Source: Bacteroidales bacterium (lineage in GTDB: Bacteria > Bacteroidota > Bacteroidia > Bacteroidales > GCA-2748055). Taken from it: a stretch of 64,000 bases of DNA. The position numbers and the translations under genes are program-made. Every line of letters begins with the position of its first letter. The first letter of the stretch is position 1. The stretch is taken from assembly GCA_023138875.1 (NCBI GenBank), contig JAGLOO010000030.1:1-64000 (forward strand), read 5' to 3'. The notes under the pieces are model-generated. The model worked only from the letters and a program-made list of their open reading frames with translations. It did not search any database and had not been told where the DNA came from. Shown here piece after piece: positions 23,085 through 33,233 of the stretch.

Positions 23085-24386
23085 TTATTCAACCAGGTAC
23101 GGAGTAAGCTTCTCCAGACCCATGATACGGCTTCCCTTTACAAGAATGTGGTATCCCTCCGGCTGCTCTGAACCCAGATATGATTCAAGCTCCACTGTGT
23201 CCCTGAAAACATCCATCCGGGAAGTTGGTTCACTAACATTATAGAATATGGGCCCAACCAGTAATACACGGTCAATGGAAGTGGTTCCGATCCAACGGAC
23301 CAGCTCACTGTGTTCCTTCATGGAAAATTCACCCATTTCGGCCATATCACCCAGGATGAGCATGGTAGGCGGTGAAGCATATTCAAGCAGTCCCCCAATC
23401 GCCACACGCATGCTGGTGGGATTGGCATTGTATGAATCCAGTATAACCCTGTTCCGTTTCCCATCCACAAATTGTGAACGCTGATTTTCAGGTGTATAAG
23501 ATCTGATGGCCTCTGCGATGAAATCAGTCATGATTCCAAATTGATACCCCACAGCTGCAGCATAAAGGATATTCTGCAGATTGTAGGCCCCCACCAGCCT
23601 TGTGGAAAGGTGATGGATGGCTCCATCCACCTTCAGCTCAACCTCAAGGAAAGGAGATTGCTTCAGAATACGGACACTGACCGGTATGGCACTGTTCTCA
23701 CCAATCACAAGAGGTTCAACCCCCGTTTCTGAGGCCTTTTTCACAAGTACTGAATCGCTCCCGTCGATGATCGCTTTTCGGTCATTGGCCAACAGGTACT
23801 CGTATAGCTCACCTTTTGCACCCAGAACCCCTTCAATGGAACCGAATCCTTCAAGATGCGCTTTCCCTACATTGGTGATCAAGCCAAGGTCAGGTGCAGC
23901 TATTTCAGCCAGCAGTTTGATTTCACCTGGATGATTTGCACCCATTTCAATCACAGCTACTTCTTCATTCTTCAGAGAAAGGAGTGTAAGGGGCACACCG
24001 ATATGGTTGTTCAGGTTTCCGCAGGTGGCAAGCACACTGAATTTCCCGGAGAGAATGGCAGCCACCATTTCCTTGGTTGTGGTTTTACCATTGCTTCCTG
24101 TAAGGGCAAGCAGTTCAGGAGATACCTGCATGCGGTGATGGTGTGCCAGTTGCTGCAACAACTCAAGGGCAGAAGGTACGTACACAACCCCTGATTTCCC
24201 ATCAAGATCTTTTCTTTCGGTAATGGCCAATCGACACCCCAACTGCAATGCTTCGGGGACAAACCTGTTGCCATCAAAGTTTTCTCCCCTGAGTGCAAAA
24301 AAGAGCGACCCTTTGATATCCCTTCGGGTATCGGTGCAGATGCCTTCAGATTGCAGAAATTCCTTATAAAAGGTTTCGATGGTCAT
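23085..24386 (-). CDS. murF: UDP-N-acetylmuramoyl-tripeptide--D-alanyl-D-alanine ligase
   Basis: The 433-residue Mur ligase adds D-Ala-D-Ala to the UDP-MurNAc-tripeptide in peptidoglycan synthesis. It has the ATP-binding LALTGSNGKTTTKEMVAAIL, IEMGANHPGEI and DSYNANPTSMR, all typical of MurF. It lies downstream of gldJ on the same strand, an arrangement I recall from other Bacteroidota. A hairpin at 24401 separates the two. Confidence 0.95.
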   Translation of the reverse strand: MTIETFYKEFLQSEGICTDTRRDIKGSLFFALRGENFDGNRFVPEALQLGCRLAITERKDLDGKSGVVYVPSALELLQQLAHHHRMQVSPELLALTGSNGKTTTKEMVAAILSGKFSVLATCGNLNNHIGVPLTLLSLKNEEVAVIEMGANHPGEIKLLAEIAAPDLGLITNVGKAHLEGFGSIEGVLGAKGELYEYLLANDRKAIIDGSDSVLVKKASETGVEPLVIGENSAIPVSVRILKQSPFLEVELKVDGAIHHLSTRLVGAYNLQNILYAAAVGYQFGIMTDFIAEAIRSYTPENQRSQFVDGKRNRVILDSYNANPTSMRVAIGGLLEYASPPTMLILGDMAEMGEFSMKEHSELVRWIGTTSIDRVLLVGPIFYNVSEPTSRMDVFRDTVELESYLGSEQPEGYHILVKGSRIMGLEKLTPYLVE

Positions 24387-24400
24387 GTCTTAAACAAAGA

Positions 24401-24425
24401 AGGCTGTCCCGAACAGAAACAGCCT
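24401..24425 (-). terminator. Hairpin between gldJ and murF
   Basis: On the minus strand AGGCTGT pairs with ACAGCCT (seven perfect pairs), followed by TCTTTGTTT. It lies 24 bases after the gldJ stop and 15 bases before the murF ATG, so it terminates gldJ or attenuates read-through into murF. Confidence 0.65.
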
Positions 24426-24448
24426 CCCAATATGGTATGGATAAATCT

Positions 24449-25933
24449 TTAAAATCCTGTTGGAGTTCCAACGCGGGTCATGGCGCAACGGAAGCCAAGG
24501 TCCTCCCTTGATTCTGTTTCAATCAGGAACCTGCGTTCACCAGGACTCAGCCAGTAGGCCCTGTCTTTCCAGGAACCACCTTTATAGACCCTTACCTGGT
24601 CATTCATCAATGAAATTCTCTCCAGATCATTATTAATATACATGGATCCTGAACCATCATATGACTGATTGTCCTGTTCTCCTTTTTCAAATACAGACTC
24701 CTTGTCACCATCCCGGTAATTCCTATAGTCCGATTTACGGTAATTGAAACGTCCTTCGGCATCTGTTTCAGTGATAGCCTCACGGCGTAGCTGTCCAAGA
24801 CTGTCTATCACCGGACTGCCATTGGCATCAATGGTCAGCTTGTCAAACTGGTTTCCCCGGAAGGGGCGAAAATCAGACACATCCTCATATGACATGGGAC
24901 GGTATACATCCTGAACCCACTCATTTACGTTTCCTGCCATGCAATAGAGTCCGTAGTCATTTGGCCAGTATTGCTTTACGGGGACAGTAATGGATCCGGC
25001 ATCATTCAGGCTACCGGCCACACCCATCATGTCTCCTTTACCCCTTACAAAGTTGGCCATCATTACTCCCATGTTCCTTGGGTCATCATTCCTCACATTG
25101 TGTCCGTTCCAGGGATAGGTTCTCCGTTCCCAAACCAGCTCATCCACCGAGTTTCCAATAAGTCCAAGGGCTGCAAACTCCCATTCAGCTTCAGTCGGGA
25201 GCCTGTATTTTGGCAGCAAAATTCCATCTTCAACGGTTACGAGCCTCGACTCAACATTTGGATTCAGACTCTCAATGGGATTGATAATATTAGGTGTATA
25301 AATACCGTAAATGTATGATTCGGTATTGAAGTTGCGTTCATCCTGTTGATCTGTAGATAATTCGATGTGACCCATATCCACCAGGACCATTTCATTCACC
25401 CTGTCGGTCCTCCAGGTACAGTAGGCATTGGCCTGTAACCAGTTCACACCTACAACCGGGTATTCATTAAAAGAAGGGTGACGGTAGTAATATTCAACAA
25501 ATGGCTCGTTATAGGCCATGGGATCACGCCAGACCAGGGTATCGGGCAGGGCGGCATTCACCACCTGCGGGTTGTTGAGTCCGAATACACGGGACAGCCA
25601 GTTGAGGTATTCCCGATAGTCCACATTGCGGACCTCGGTGATGTCTATGTAAAAGGAGCTGACAGTCACCCTGCGGGGAACATTGTTCCATTCATAAAGA
25701 ACATCGTCCTGTACCCTACCCATGGTGAATGTACCACCTTCAACCAAAACAAGACCCGGACCTGTTTCCTGTTCAACCGCTGTCTTCACTTCAAAACCTC
25801 CGTTTTCAGGGTTATTATAGGCCCATCCGGTGGTTGTCGAGACTTTGCCTGAGGAGGTGACATCCTGTCCACCACATCCCCAGAGCATCAGTGCACCAAG
25901 CAAAATCGGGATCAGTCTCATTATCATTTTCAT
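24449..25933 (-). CDS. gldJ: GldJ-like type IX secretion / gliding lipoprotein
   Basis: The 494-residue lipoprotein (lipobox LMLWGC) begins after the signal with TGWAYNNPENGGFE, a stretch I associate with GldJ. A formylglycine-generating-enzyme-like (SUMF) domain follows: LVEGGTFTMGR, DITEVRNVDYREYL, PVVGVNWLQANAYCTWR, RLPTEAEWEFAA, GNVNEWVQDVYRPM and GGSWKDRAYWLSPGERRFL. In T9SS, GldJ and its paralogue GldK are SUMF-like structural lipoproteins at the outer membrane. GldJ is preferred over GldK because of the N-terminal motif and the porU neighbour. Confidence 0.82.
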   Translation of the reverse strand: MKMIMRLIPILLGALMLWGCGGQDVTSSGKVSTTTGWAYNNPENGGFEVKTAVEQETGPGLVLVEGGTFTMGRVQDDVLYEWNNVPRRVTVSSFYIDITEVRNVDYREYLNWLSRVFGLNNPQVVNAALPDTLVWRDPMAYNEPFVEYYYRHPSFNEYPVVGVNWLQANAYCTWRTDRVNEMVLVDMGHIELSTDQQDERNFNTESYIYGIYTPNIINPIESLNPNVESRLVTVEDGILLPKYRLPTEAEWEFAALGLIGNSVDELVWERRTYPWNGHNVRNDDPRNMGVMMANFVRGKGDMMGVAGSLNDAGSITVPVKQYWPNDYGLYCMAGNVNEWVQDVYRPMSYEDVSDFRPFRGNQFDKLTIDANGSPVIDSLGQLRREAITETDAEGRFNYRKSDYRNYRDGDKESVFEKGEQDNQSYDGSGSMYINNDLERISLMNDQVRVYKGGSWKDRAYWLSPGERRFLIETESREDLGFRCAMTRVGTPTGF

Positions 25934-25985
25934 GGCTAAATTGTTTTAATCTGTTTTTAACAAGGGCTAATATAGAAACTTCTAC

Positions 25986-25993
25986 CAAATGTA
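25986..25993 (-). promoter_or_regulatory. Possible -7 box for gldJ
   Basis: The minus strand reads TACATTTG, matching TAnnTTTG, directly after the porP/sprF stop and 53 bases before the gldJ ATG. No clear -33 element is seen. It would allow gldJ expression independent of the upstream gene. Confidence 0.35.
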
Positions 25994-25994
25994 A

Positions 25995-27005
25995 CTAAAT
26001 TTTAGGACATTTTATTGCCCTGCGTTTCGTTGATTTATAAAGGTTTTCAAATATTATCACCAGTGAAATTTCGTGCGCTCCCATACTCGGAATATGCAAA
26101 TCAGGCGGGGACAGTTTAGCATCATAACTGTACCTGAACCTGAATTGTTCATTGCCATAGCCTGCCGAGAATATTACTGTTCCATATGAAAACACCAAAT
26201 CCTGCCGAAACCATATCCCACCGATAATGCATCTGTACAATACTTCAAGGCCATAGTTCAGCTGTTGATAAATATCCTGTTGCTGGAATACAATGTTGGG
26301 TGAGAGCTGCAACACTTCCCTGCCCAGCCTCTTTTCATAGATAGGGATCATTGCTCCCAGGTGGGCCGTATATTTCCTTGATAGTTTTGTATTGGGATCG
26401 GCCGATGGAGAGGTATATGGCTGCAGCAGGTGGTGAACAGCAAATCCACCATAAAAATTCTTGTAAAAACCTCCCAAACCAACTGCAAAATCAGGAAAAA
26501 TCTTAGAATAGCCCTGGAGGGTAACCAATGGTACTCCTGCCAGTTCATCGGGCAGGACCAATCCGTTCGGATTCAGATTCCGTTGTCCGACAGATGCCTG
26601 GAATCCTCCGGTTACCGTGAGCCGGGATGTTACCTGCAGGTGATAGGAATAAATGGCATCCAGTGACAGGGTGTTAAAAATACCTCCGCCAAGCCTGTCA
26701 TTGATGATGTGAATACCGACTCCGCCCTGAAGTGGATCTAAGTACTGTTCATATGAAGCATGATAGGTTGAATAGGGATCTGTGGCTCCAGGCCACTGGT
26801 TGCGGTATCCCAGGTATACCTTGGCCGGTCCTTCTACCCCTGCCATGGCCGGATTCATATACAGAGGATTGGCATAGAACTGCGAAAATGAAGCATCCTG
26901 TCCCCTGCCTTCAAAAGCGGCAGCCAGTATCAGTCCCAGCAGCAATCCAGCTCTAATATGTCCCTTTCCAACTTTCAACTTTTCAGTATGGTTTTTCCAG
27001 CTCAA
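25995..27005 (-). CDS. PorP/SprF-family type IX secretion outer-membrane protein
   Basis: The 336-residue product has an N-terminal signal (LLLGLILAAAFEGRGQ) followed by DASFSQFYANPLYMNPAMAG, the hallmark opening of PorP/SprF proteins. Alternating beta strands follow, ending in the short barrel strand region. These proteins interact with PorE and PorK/N or act as cargo-specific shuttle anchors. No in-frame ATG lies near the signal; the track start at 27005 is TTG, and an alternative TTG lies nine codons downstream. Which of the several paralogues usual in a genome this is cannot be said. Confidence 0.88.
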   Translation of the reverse strand: MSWKNHTEKLKVGKGHIRAGLLLGLILAAAFEGRGQDASFSQFYANPLYMNPAMAGVEGPAKVYLGYRNQWPGATDPYSTYHASYEQYLDPLQGGVGIHIINDRLGGGIFNTLSLDAIYSYHLQVTSRLTVTGGFQASVGQRNLNPNGLVLPDELAGVPLVTLQGYSKIFPDFAVGLGGFYKNFYGGFAVHHLLQPYTSPSADPNTKLSRKYTAHLGAMIPIYEKRLGREVLQLSPNIVFQQQDIYQQLNYGLEVLYRCIIGGIWFRQDLVFSYGTVIFSAGYGNEQFRFRYSYDAKLSPPDLHIPSMGAHEISLVIIFENLYKSTKRRAIKCPKI

Positions 27006-27124
27006 ATCATTGCTTTTATGGCCGAACGGCCCTGTTGCAACAATAATTTGAAAGGATCGTTATAGTATCAACGACTAAACGAACAATAAAATATATAGTT
27101 TTAGTGCCTGTTTCATTTTCTTAT

Positions 27125-30100
27125 ATGAAAAAGCTGGTTTTTTTTGTTTTTCTGCACCTGTCCATTGCCCTTGCCGCACAGGTTGAATTCGTTGTTATTC
27201 AATGGGATATAAGCCATGACCAGCCCTTCTTTCCTCATGCTTTATACGCAGACGGGGAGAATACGTTACCATATATAACAAGAAAATTACCCTGGAGTTC
27301 AGACGGTAAGCTGCCTGTTGTACACCTCAAGGTAAATGAAACAGCTCCTCTGGGGGAAGATTCAGGCCTGCAGACATACACCCATCATGTGAAGGAAGCC
27401 CCCCTTCTTGAGTATTCCCTGGTACGGGAAGCAAAACAATCTTTCATCATGGTAAAGGTTCTGCCTTTCCTCAGGAATGTATCGGGGGGACTGGAAAGGG
27501 TAAAATCTTTTGAGCTCCATATAAGCCGCGAAACACCTCTTGCCGCCCTGAAAAGCAGTATCACGGGTGATTGGGCCACCGGGTCGGTGCTGGCTTCGGG
27601 AGACTGGTTCAGGATTTCGGTCTTGCAGACCGGTATGCATAAACTCACCTATGAAAAGCTGCAGGAGATCGGGTTGCAGAATCCGGCCAGTGTGCGTGTA
27701 TACGGATCAGGAGCCAGGCTCCTGCCTGAGAATTTCTCCGCAGGCCATGTAGATGACCTCCGGTCTATCCCGGTCCACATGCACAGGGGAAGCGATGGAA
27801 TGTTCGGTCCTGGCGATCACATTCTCTTTTATGCACAGGGACCTGCCAGCTGGAATTACGTGGAAGAAGACGATATGTTCATCCACCGGCTGCATCCTTA
27901 TTCCTGGAAGGGATATTACTTTCTGACCGACAGCAAGGGGTCGGTCCACACCCCGGAAGAAGCGGAACTGAGCACAGAAGCACCTGCCCATACCGTATCG
28001 GAGTACGATTTCAGGTGGTATTTTGAGGAGGAGACCTACAACCTGATCAAATCAGGCAGGAAGTGGTATGGCGACAACTTCAATATAAACCTGGAGGGGA
28101 ACTACCCGCTGGCGATCCCGGAAAGGATCGATGGCGAAGATGCAAAAATCAGGGTCGTTGCCGCAGCACGGTCCAATGTCACCTCTTCTTTTGTCATCAA
28201 AGCCAACAACCAGCAACTGGGATCGATGGAGATAAACAGGACCGACCTGAGTACATACACTGCCACCTATGCCTATGAGCAATCTGAGGTATTCAAATAT
28301 GCCCCCACCCAGGACAACCTCACGGTGACCGTGGAATACCAGCGGCCCAATTCAAATTCGGAGGGGTGGCTGAATTCCATCACCGTCAACGGACGGAGCA
28401 GCCTGGATATGGCAGGTGATGCAATGGACTTCCGGGATACGAGAAGTGCCGGACCGGGCAATGTGAGCGAATTCAGGCTGGAGAAAGCCAACAGCAATAC
28501 AGTGATCTGGGAGATCTCAGATCCAGGTGAACCCCGGAAAATCCCCCATACCCTTTCCGGATCCACGGCAATCTTCCGGCTTGAAACCAACGAGATCCGG
28601 GAATTCATCGCATTCGATACAGATGGCGATTATTACACTCCCAACTATACGGATGAAGGATTGGGAGCAATGGAGAACCAGGACCTCCATGGTCTGCAGC
28701 ACCCCGATATGATCATCATCACCCCGGAGATCTTCAGGGAATCCGCACAGGACCTGGCCGATCACAGGGAGGCGAACGACGGCCTGGATGTGGCAGTGGT
28801 CCTTCAACAACAGGTATTTAACGAGTTTTCATCAGGGACTCCCGATGTGACTGCCATCCGGAATTTCTTGAAGATGTTCTATGACCGGTCCGGGGGTTCT
28901 GAGGATTATTGCCGTTACCTGCTCCTGTTTGGTGATGGTTCTTACGACAACCGCAACAAAACGATTTTCAATCCCAACCTGCTCCTTACTTATCAGTCAG
29001 AAAACTCCCTTTCCCCTACACGATCTTATGTTTCTGACGATTTCTTCGGACTGCTTGATACGGATGAGTCCATGTACAACGGGCTGCTGGATATAGGCAT
29101 CGGCAGGTTTCCGGTCTCCACCACTGAAGAGGCCAGTGACCTGGTGGATAAGATCATTTCATACAGCGACCCGGCCTGCCAGGGCGAATGGCGGAACCAG
29201 CTATGTTTTATCGGGGATGACGAAGATTCAAACATACACATGCGTCAGGCCGACCAACTGGCTTCCTACGTTAATACAAATTATCCCGGTTATAACATCA
29301 ACAAGGTCTACCTGGATGCATACCAGCAGGAGAAAGTGGCCACCGGTTTCCGCTATCCTGAGGTAACCAGGGCCATCAATGACCAGATGAACCGCGGAGC
29401 ACTTATTCTCAATTACACGGGCCACGGCGGATCCCAGGGACTGGCCCATGAAAGGATTGTAACCATCAATGAGATCAACTCCTGGACCAATCGTGAAATG
29501 CTGCCGTTGTTTATGACTGCCACCTGTGAATTCAGCAGGTATGATGAGTATGACCATAAGCTTGACCAGGAGATTACTTCGGCCGGGGAAGAGGTCCTCC
29601 TCAACACCGAAGGAGGTGGAATCGGGCTTTTTACTACCACAAGACTGGTATATTCGGGACCGAACCATGTCCTGAACGAACGGTTTTATGAAGTGGTCTT
29701 TGAAAAGGATGAGAATCAGCAAAATTACAGGCTGGGAGATATCATTGCTTACAGTAAGAACAATACCGGATCGGGCATCAACAAACGCAATTTTACACTG
29801 CTGGGCGATCCCTCCATGCGACTGGCTTACCCGAAGCACAGTGTGGTAACCGATTCCATCAACGGAGTGGAAGTTACGCTCCAGCCGGATACCCTTTCGG
29901 CCTTCGACTGGGTGACTGTATCCGGACACCTGGAAACAGAATCGGGTTCCTTCATGGATGGTTTTAACGGCATTGTATATCCGGTTGTATTCGATAAAGA
30001 AAAGAAAGTGGAAACCCTATCCAACGATGACGACCCGGTATGGAGTTTTAAAGCCAGGAACAGTATCCTTTACAGCGGAAAAGCCACTGTAACGGATGGG

Positions 30101-30913
30101 CGGTTCACTTTCGGCTTTTATGTACCCAAGGATATCAATTATGCAATCGGACCCGGGAAGATCAGTTATTACAGCAATGACTCCCAGCTGGATGCCCACG
30201 GTTCCTTTGAAGATTTTCTGGTGGGTGGTATCGGATCTGAAAATGTATCCGATACGCAGCCACCCCGGATGGATCTCTTTATGAACGATTCATTCTTTGT
30301 ATCGGGAGGGTTAACCGACCCCGATCCCGCCCTGCTGGTGTATGTGACTGACAACTTCGGGGTCAACACCACCGGCAACGGTATCGGGCACGACCTGACC
30401 GCCACCCTGGATAATGACCGGATCAACGCCATCATCCTCAACGAGTTCTACCAGGCTAATACCAACAGCTACAATTCCGGCGTCATCCGCTATCCCTACA
30501 GCAACCTGGAAAACGGACGGCACGAAATTACCGTAAAGATCTGGGACATCCATAACAACTCAGCAGAGTCGAGCCTGGAATTTATTGTGGCCGATTCGGA
30601 GGAAATGCTCCTTGAGCAGCTGTACAATTACCCCAATCCGTTTTTTGACCAAACATGGTTCAATATTGAACATAACCGGCCTGACCGGGAACTCAGGCTT
30701 GTGCTGACCATCCATAGCCTGTCTGGTCAAATGGTGAGGATCATTGATACCCGGATCTTTTCAGGCGGCTACCGCCTGGATCCTGTCATGTGGGATGGAA
30801 CCTCTTCCGGGGGAAACCGGCTGGGCGGGGGAGTATACATTTATCGTGCCACCCTCTCCACGGATGACGGGGAAATGGCATCAGAGAGTGGAAAACTGAT
30901 CATCGCACGATAA
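27125..30913 (+). CDS. porU: Type IX secretion sortase PorU
   Basis: The ORF opens at 27104, but MKKLVFFVFLHLSIALAAQ is a clean signal peptide, so I start at the ATG 27125 (1262 residues). The centre is a C25 gingipain-type peptidase: LLLFGDGSYDNRN, the catalytic His in NYTGHGGSQG (about residue 766) and catalytic Cys in TATCEFSRYDE (about 800). The C-terminus has the CTD-like YNYPNPF motif followed by the GGVYIYRA strand. PorU cleaves the T9SS C-terminal signal and links cargo to A-LPS on the cell surface. It is divergent from porP/sprF and followed by porV. Confidence 0.95.
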   Translation: MKKLVFFVFLHLSIALAAQVEFVVIQWDISHDQPFFPHALYADGENTLPYITRKLPWSSDGKLPVVHLKVNETAPLGEDSGLQTYTHHVKEAPLLEYSLVREAKQSFIMVKVLPFLRNVSGGLERVKSFELHISRETPLAALKSSITGDWATGSVLASGDWFRISVLQTGMHKLTYEKLQEIGLQNPASVRVYGSGARLLPENFSAGHVDDLRSIPVHMHRGSDGMFGPGDHILFYAQGPASWNYVEEDDMFIHRLHPYSWKGYYFLTDSKGSVHTPEEAELSTEAPAHTVSEYDFRWYFEEETYNLIKSGRKWYGDNFNINLEGNYPLAIPERIDGEDAKIRVVAAARSNVTSSFVIKANNQQLGSMEINRTDLSTYTATYAYEQSEVFKYAPTQDNLTVTVEYQRPNSNSEGWLNSITVNGRSSLDMAGDAMDFRDTRSAGPGNVSEFRLEKANSNTVIWEISDPGEPRKIPHTLSGSTAIFRLETNEIREFIAFDTDGDYYTPNYTDEGLGAMENQDLHGLQHPDMIIITPEIFRESAQDLADHREANDGLDVAVVLQQQVFNEFSSGTPDVTAIRNFLKMFYDRSGGSEDYCRYLLLFGDGSYDNRNKTIFNPNLLLTYQSENSLSPTRSYVSDDFFGLLDTDESMYNGLLDIGIGRFPVSTTEEASDLVDKIISYSDPACQGEWRNQLCFIGDDEDSNIHMRQADQLASYVNTNYPGYNINKVYLDAYQQEKVATGFRYPEVTRAINDQMNRGALILNYTGHGGSQGLAHERIVTINEINSWTNREMLPLFMTATCEFSRYDEYDHKLDQEITSAGEEVLLNTEGGGIGLFTTTRLVYSGPNHVLNERFYEVVFEKDENQQNYRLGDIIAYSKNNTGSGINKRNFTLLGDPSMRLAYPKHSVVTDSINGVEVTLQPDTLSAFDWVTVSGHLETESGSFMDGFNGIVYPVVFDKEKKVETLSNDDDPVWSFKARNSILYSGKATVTDGRFTFGFYVPKDINYAIGPGKISYYSNDSQLDAHGSFEDFLVGGIGSENVSDTQPPRMDLFMNDSFFVSGGLTDPDPALLVYVTDNFGVNTTGNGIGHDLTATLDNDRINAIILNEFYQANTNSYNSGVIRYPYSNLENGRHEITVKIWDIHNNSAESSLEFIVADSEEMLLEQLYNYPNPFFDQTWFNIEHNRPDRELRLVLTIHSLSGQMVRIIDTRIFSGGYRLDPVMWDGTSSGGNRLGGGVYIYRATLSTDDGEMASESGKLIIAR

Positions 30914-31054
30914 TATGTGAGTAAATAAATTGTAAACACATGAAATAACATACCAACTACATACTAAAACAGACCACCTTACGTACTTAAAATGTGCTGA
31001 AGATGACGGCTTTTTGCCGAACTTATGTTATATTTGAGAACCAAAACTGAACAA

Positions 31055-32281
31055 ATGTCAAAAGGATTCAAATCTGGACTTATCGCATTGATTACCGGAT
31101 CATTACTTGTAACTGCAATTAATCTGTCAGGCCAGATCAGTTCAGGTGAGCTGGCTGGGGGTAAACTAAATACCATACAGACTTCTGTGCCATTCCTGAC
31201 CATTGCACCAGATTCCAGGTCAGGTGCCATGGGTGATGTTGGGGCCGCCACCACACCCGATGTAAATTCCCTGCACTGGAATATTGGGAAATACGCCTTT
31301 ATTGACAGCAAAGGCGGATTCGCCATCTCATACACACCCTGGCTCAGAAATCTGATCCCGGATATTAACCTGGCCTATCTGACCGGTTTTTACAGGGTTG
31401 ACAACCAGCAGGTAGTCAGTGGATCGCTGCGTTATTTCTCACTGGGGAATATCATATTTACAGACATTACCGGTACAGTCACCGGTCAGTATAATCCCAA
31501 CGAATTTGCAGTGGACGCGGGTTATTCCCGGCTGTTTACCGACAATTTTTCCGGAGGAATCGCTTTCCGGTTCATTCGTTCCGACCTTACTTCCGGTCAG
31601 ATGACTTCCGACGGACAGGCAACCAAACCGGGCATTTCGTTTGCGACTGACCTGGGATTTTACTACCAGAATGATATTGACGTTGGAACAAGCGACGGGC
31701 AATGGGCTGCCGGTGTAAGCATAACCAATATGGGTACTCCTGTGTCTTATACCGTGGATGCAGAAAAGACGCCCATCCCGACCAACCTCAGGCTGGGAGG
31801 CAGGTTCACTTATAACATCGATGATTATAACACTGTTTCATTTCATGCGGATCTGAATAAATTGCTGGTACCTACTCCACCGGTAAAAGAAGAAGACACA
31901 ATCTCCGGTGACCTTGTGGTAATTCGCGGGAAGGAGACTCCCGGTTCGGTTGTAGCGGGGATGTTCCAGTCATTCTATGATGCCCCTGGTGTGTTGAAAG
32001 GTGACGGATCCTACAGTTCATTCCAGGAGGAGATGCATGAGATCGCCTATAGCGTGGGTGCCGAATACTGGTACAGAAACCAGTTTGCCATCAGGGCTGG
32101 TTATTTTCACGAACACTCCACCAAGGGTAACAGGAAGTATTTTACTGTGGGTGTGGGTCTGCAACTAAACGTTTTTTCACTGGACTTCTCTTACCTGGTA
32201 CCCACCAACGGGCAGAACAGCCCGCTGGCCAATACGCTCCGGTTCACACTGGGATTTGATTTTGCAAATCTGGACCTGTAA
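31055..32281 (+). CDS. porV: PorV (LptO) T9SS outer-membrane shuttle
   Basis: Starting at the ATG 31055 gives a signal peptide (LIALITGSLLVTAINLSGQ) and a 408-residue beta barrel with TIAPDSRSGAMGDVGAATTPD, a stretch typical of PorV, and an aromatic C-terminal strand FTLGFDFANLDL. PorV carries cargo from the translocon to the PorU attachment complex. It lies 110 bases after porU, completing the porU-porV pair. The track's upstream start at 31025 would leave the signal internal. Confidence 0.92.
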   Translation: MSKGFKSGLIALITGSLLVTAINLSGQISSGELAGGKLNTIQTSVPFLTIAPDSRSGAMGDVGAATTPDVNSLHWNIGKYAFIDSKGGFAISYTPWLRNLIPDINLAYLTGFYRVDNQQVVSGSLRYFSLGNIIFTDITGTVTGQYNPNEFAVDAGYSRLFTDNFSGGIAFRFIRSDLTSGQMTSDGQATKPGISFATDLGFYYQNDIDVGTSDGQWAAGVSITNMGTPVSYTVDAEKTPIPTNLRLGGRFTYNIDDYNTVSFHADLNKLLVPTPPVKEEDTISGDLVVIRGKETPGSVVAGMFQSFYDAPGVLKGDGSYSSFQEEMHEIAYSVGAEYWYRNQFAIRAGYFHEHSTKGNRKYFTVGVGLQLNVFSLDFSYLVPTNGQNSPLANTLRFTLGFDFANLDL

Positions 32282-32290
32282 TCCCTATCC

Positions 32291-32779
32291 ATGAATTTCC
32301 GGATTGGTTTCGGATATGATGTGCACCGGCTTGAAGCCGGGTTACCCCTCTGGCTTGGAGGTGTTGAAATTCTCCACGAAAAAGGGGCTGTAGGCCATTC
32401 AGATGCAGACGTCCTGCTCCATGCCATATGTGATGCATTGCTGGGAGCCGCAGCACTGGGAGACATCGGTGAACATTTCCCCGATACAGATCCCTCCTAC
32501 AAAGGCATAGCCAGCACCATCCTGCTGCAACGTACCATCGAACTGGTCAGGGAGAAGGGATATGAGATCAATAACATTGATTCCACCATATGCCTGCAAA
32601 TCCCTAAGATAAAGCCATTTATCCTAAATATACGTCAGCAGATTGCCTCACAACTGGGCCTTGATAAAGATGTTGTATCCGTAAAGGCCACCACCGAAGA
32701 AAAACTGGGTTTTACCGGACGCGAGGAGGGTGTTTCTGCCTATGCAGTGGTAATGCTTCAACGCCCCCGTTTAGACTGA
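32291..32779 (+). CDS. ispF: 2-C-methyl-D-erythritol 2,4-cyclodiphosphate synthase
   Basis: The 162-residue enzyme of the MEP isoprenoid pathway has FRIGFGYDVHRLE, the zinc-site GHSDADVLLHAICDALLGAAALGDIGEHFPDTD and the C-terminal TTEEKLGFTGREEG. These match IspF closely in both motif and length. It begins 9 bases after the porV stop, so it is probably co-transcribed with it. Confidence 0.97.
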   Translation: MNFRIGFGYDVHRLEAGLPLWLGGVEILHEKGAVGHSDADVLLHAICDALLGAAALGDIGEHFPDTDPSYKGIASTILLQRTIELVREKGYEINNIDSTICLQIPKIKPFILNIRQQIASQLGLDKDVVSVKATTEEKLGFTGREEGVSAYAVVMLQRPRLD

Positions 32780-32867
32780 CTACAGATAGTTTCCTGCCAA
32801 CCTCCAACCTCATTGCGCTGTTAGAGATTATCTCTATATTTGTTGTTAACTGAATAACAGTAAGGTT

Positions 32868-33233
32868 TTGGTAAACGGAAAAACAATCGTCCTGGGTGCA
32901 AGCCCAAATCCTATCAGGTTTTCACACAAAGCCGTAAAAAGCCTGTTGCGCTATGAAAAGGAGGTGGTCGCTATAGGCTTCAGGAAGGGACAGATCGTGG
33001 AGGAAGATATCCTTGTGGGCCAGCCCCACATTGAGAATGTGCAAACCGTTTCCATCTATATTGGCTCATCCAGGCAGTCTGAATACTACGATTACATCAT
33101 TTCGCTGAAACCGAAGCGGGTCATTTTCAATCCCGGTACCGTGAATCCGGATTTCATGGCCCGCTTAAAGAACGAGGGGATTGAGCCGGTGAATGCCTGC
33201 ATGCTCGTCATGCTGAACGAGGGTGAATTCTAA
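32868..33233 (+). CDS. CoA-binding-domain protein
   Basis: The 121-residue single-domain protein has a Rossmann-like CoA-binding fold: VLGASPNPIRFSHKAVKSLL, VVAIGFRKG and the PKRVIFNPGTVNPDFM strand. Such proteins bind CoA or NAD and their role is unclear. There is no ATG in the frame after the preceding TAA; the only reasonable start is TTG 32868. It overlaps the end of hutU by 4 bases in convergent orientation. Confidence 0.8.
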   Translation: MVNGKTIVLGASPNPIRFSHKAVKSLLRYEKEVVAIGFRKGQIVEEDILVGQPHIENVQTVSIYIGSSRQSEYYDYIISLKPKRVIFNPGTVNPDFMARLKNEGIEPVNACMLVMLNEGEF

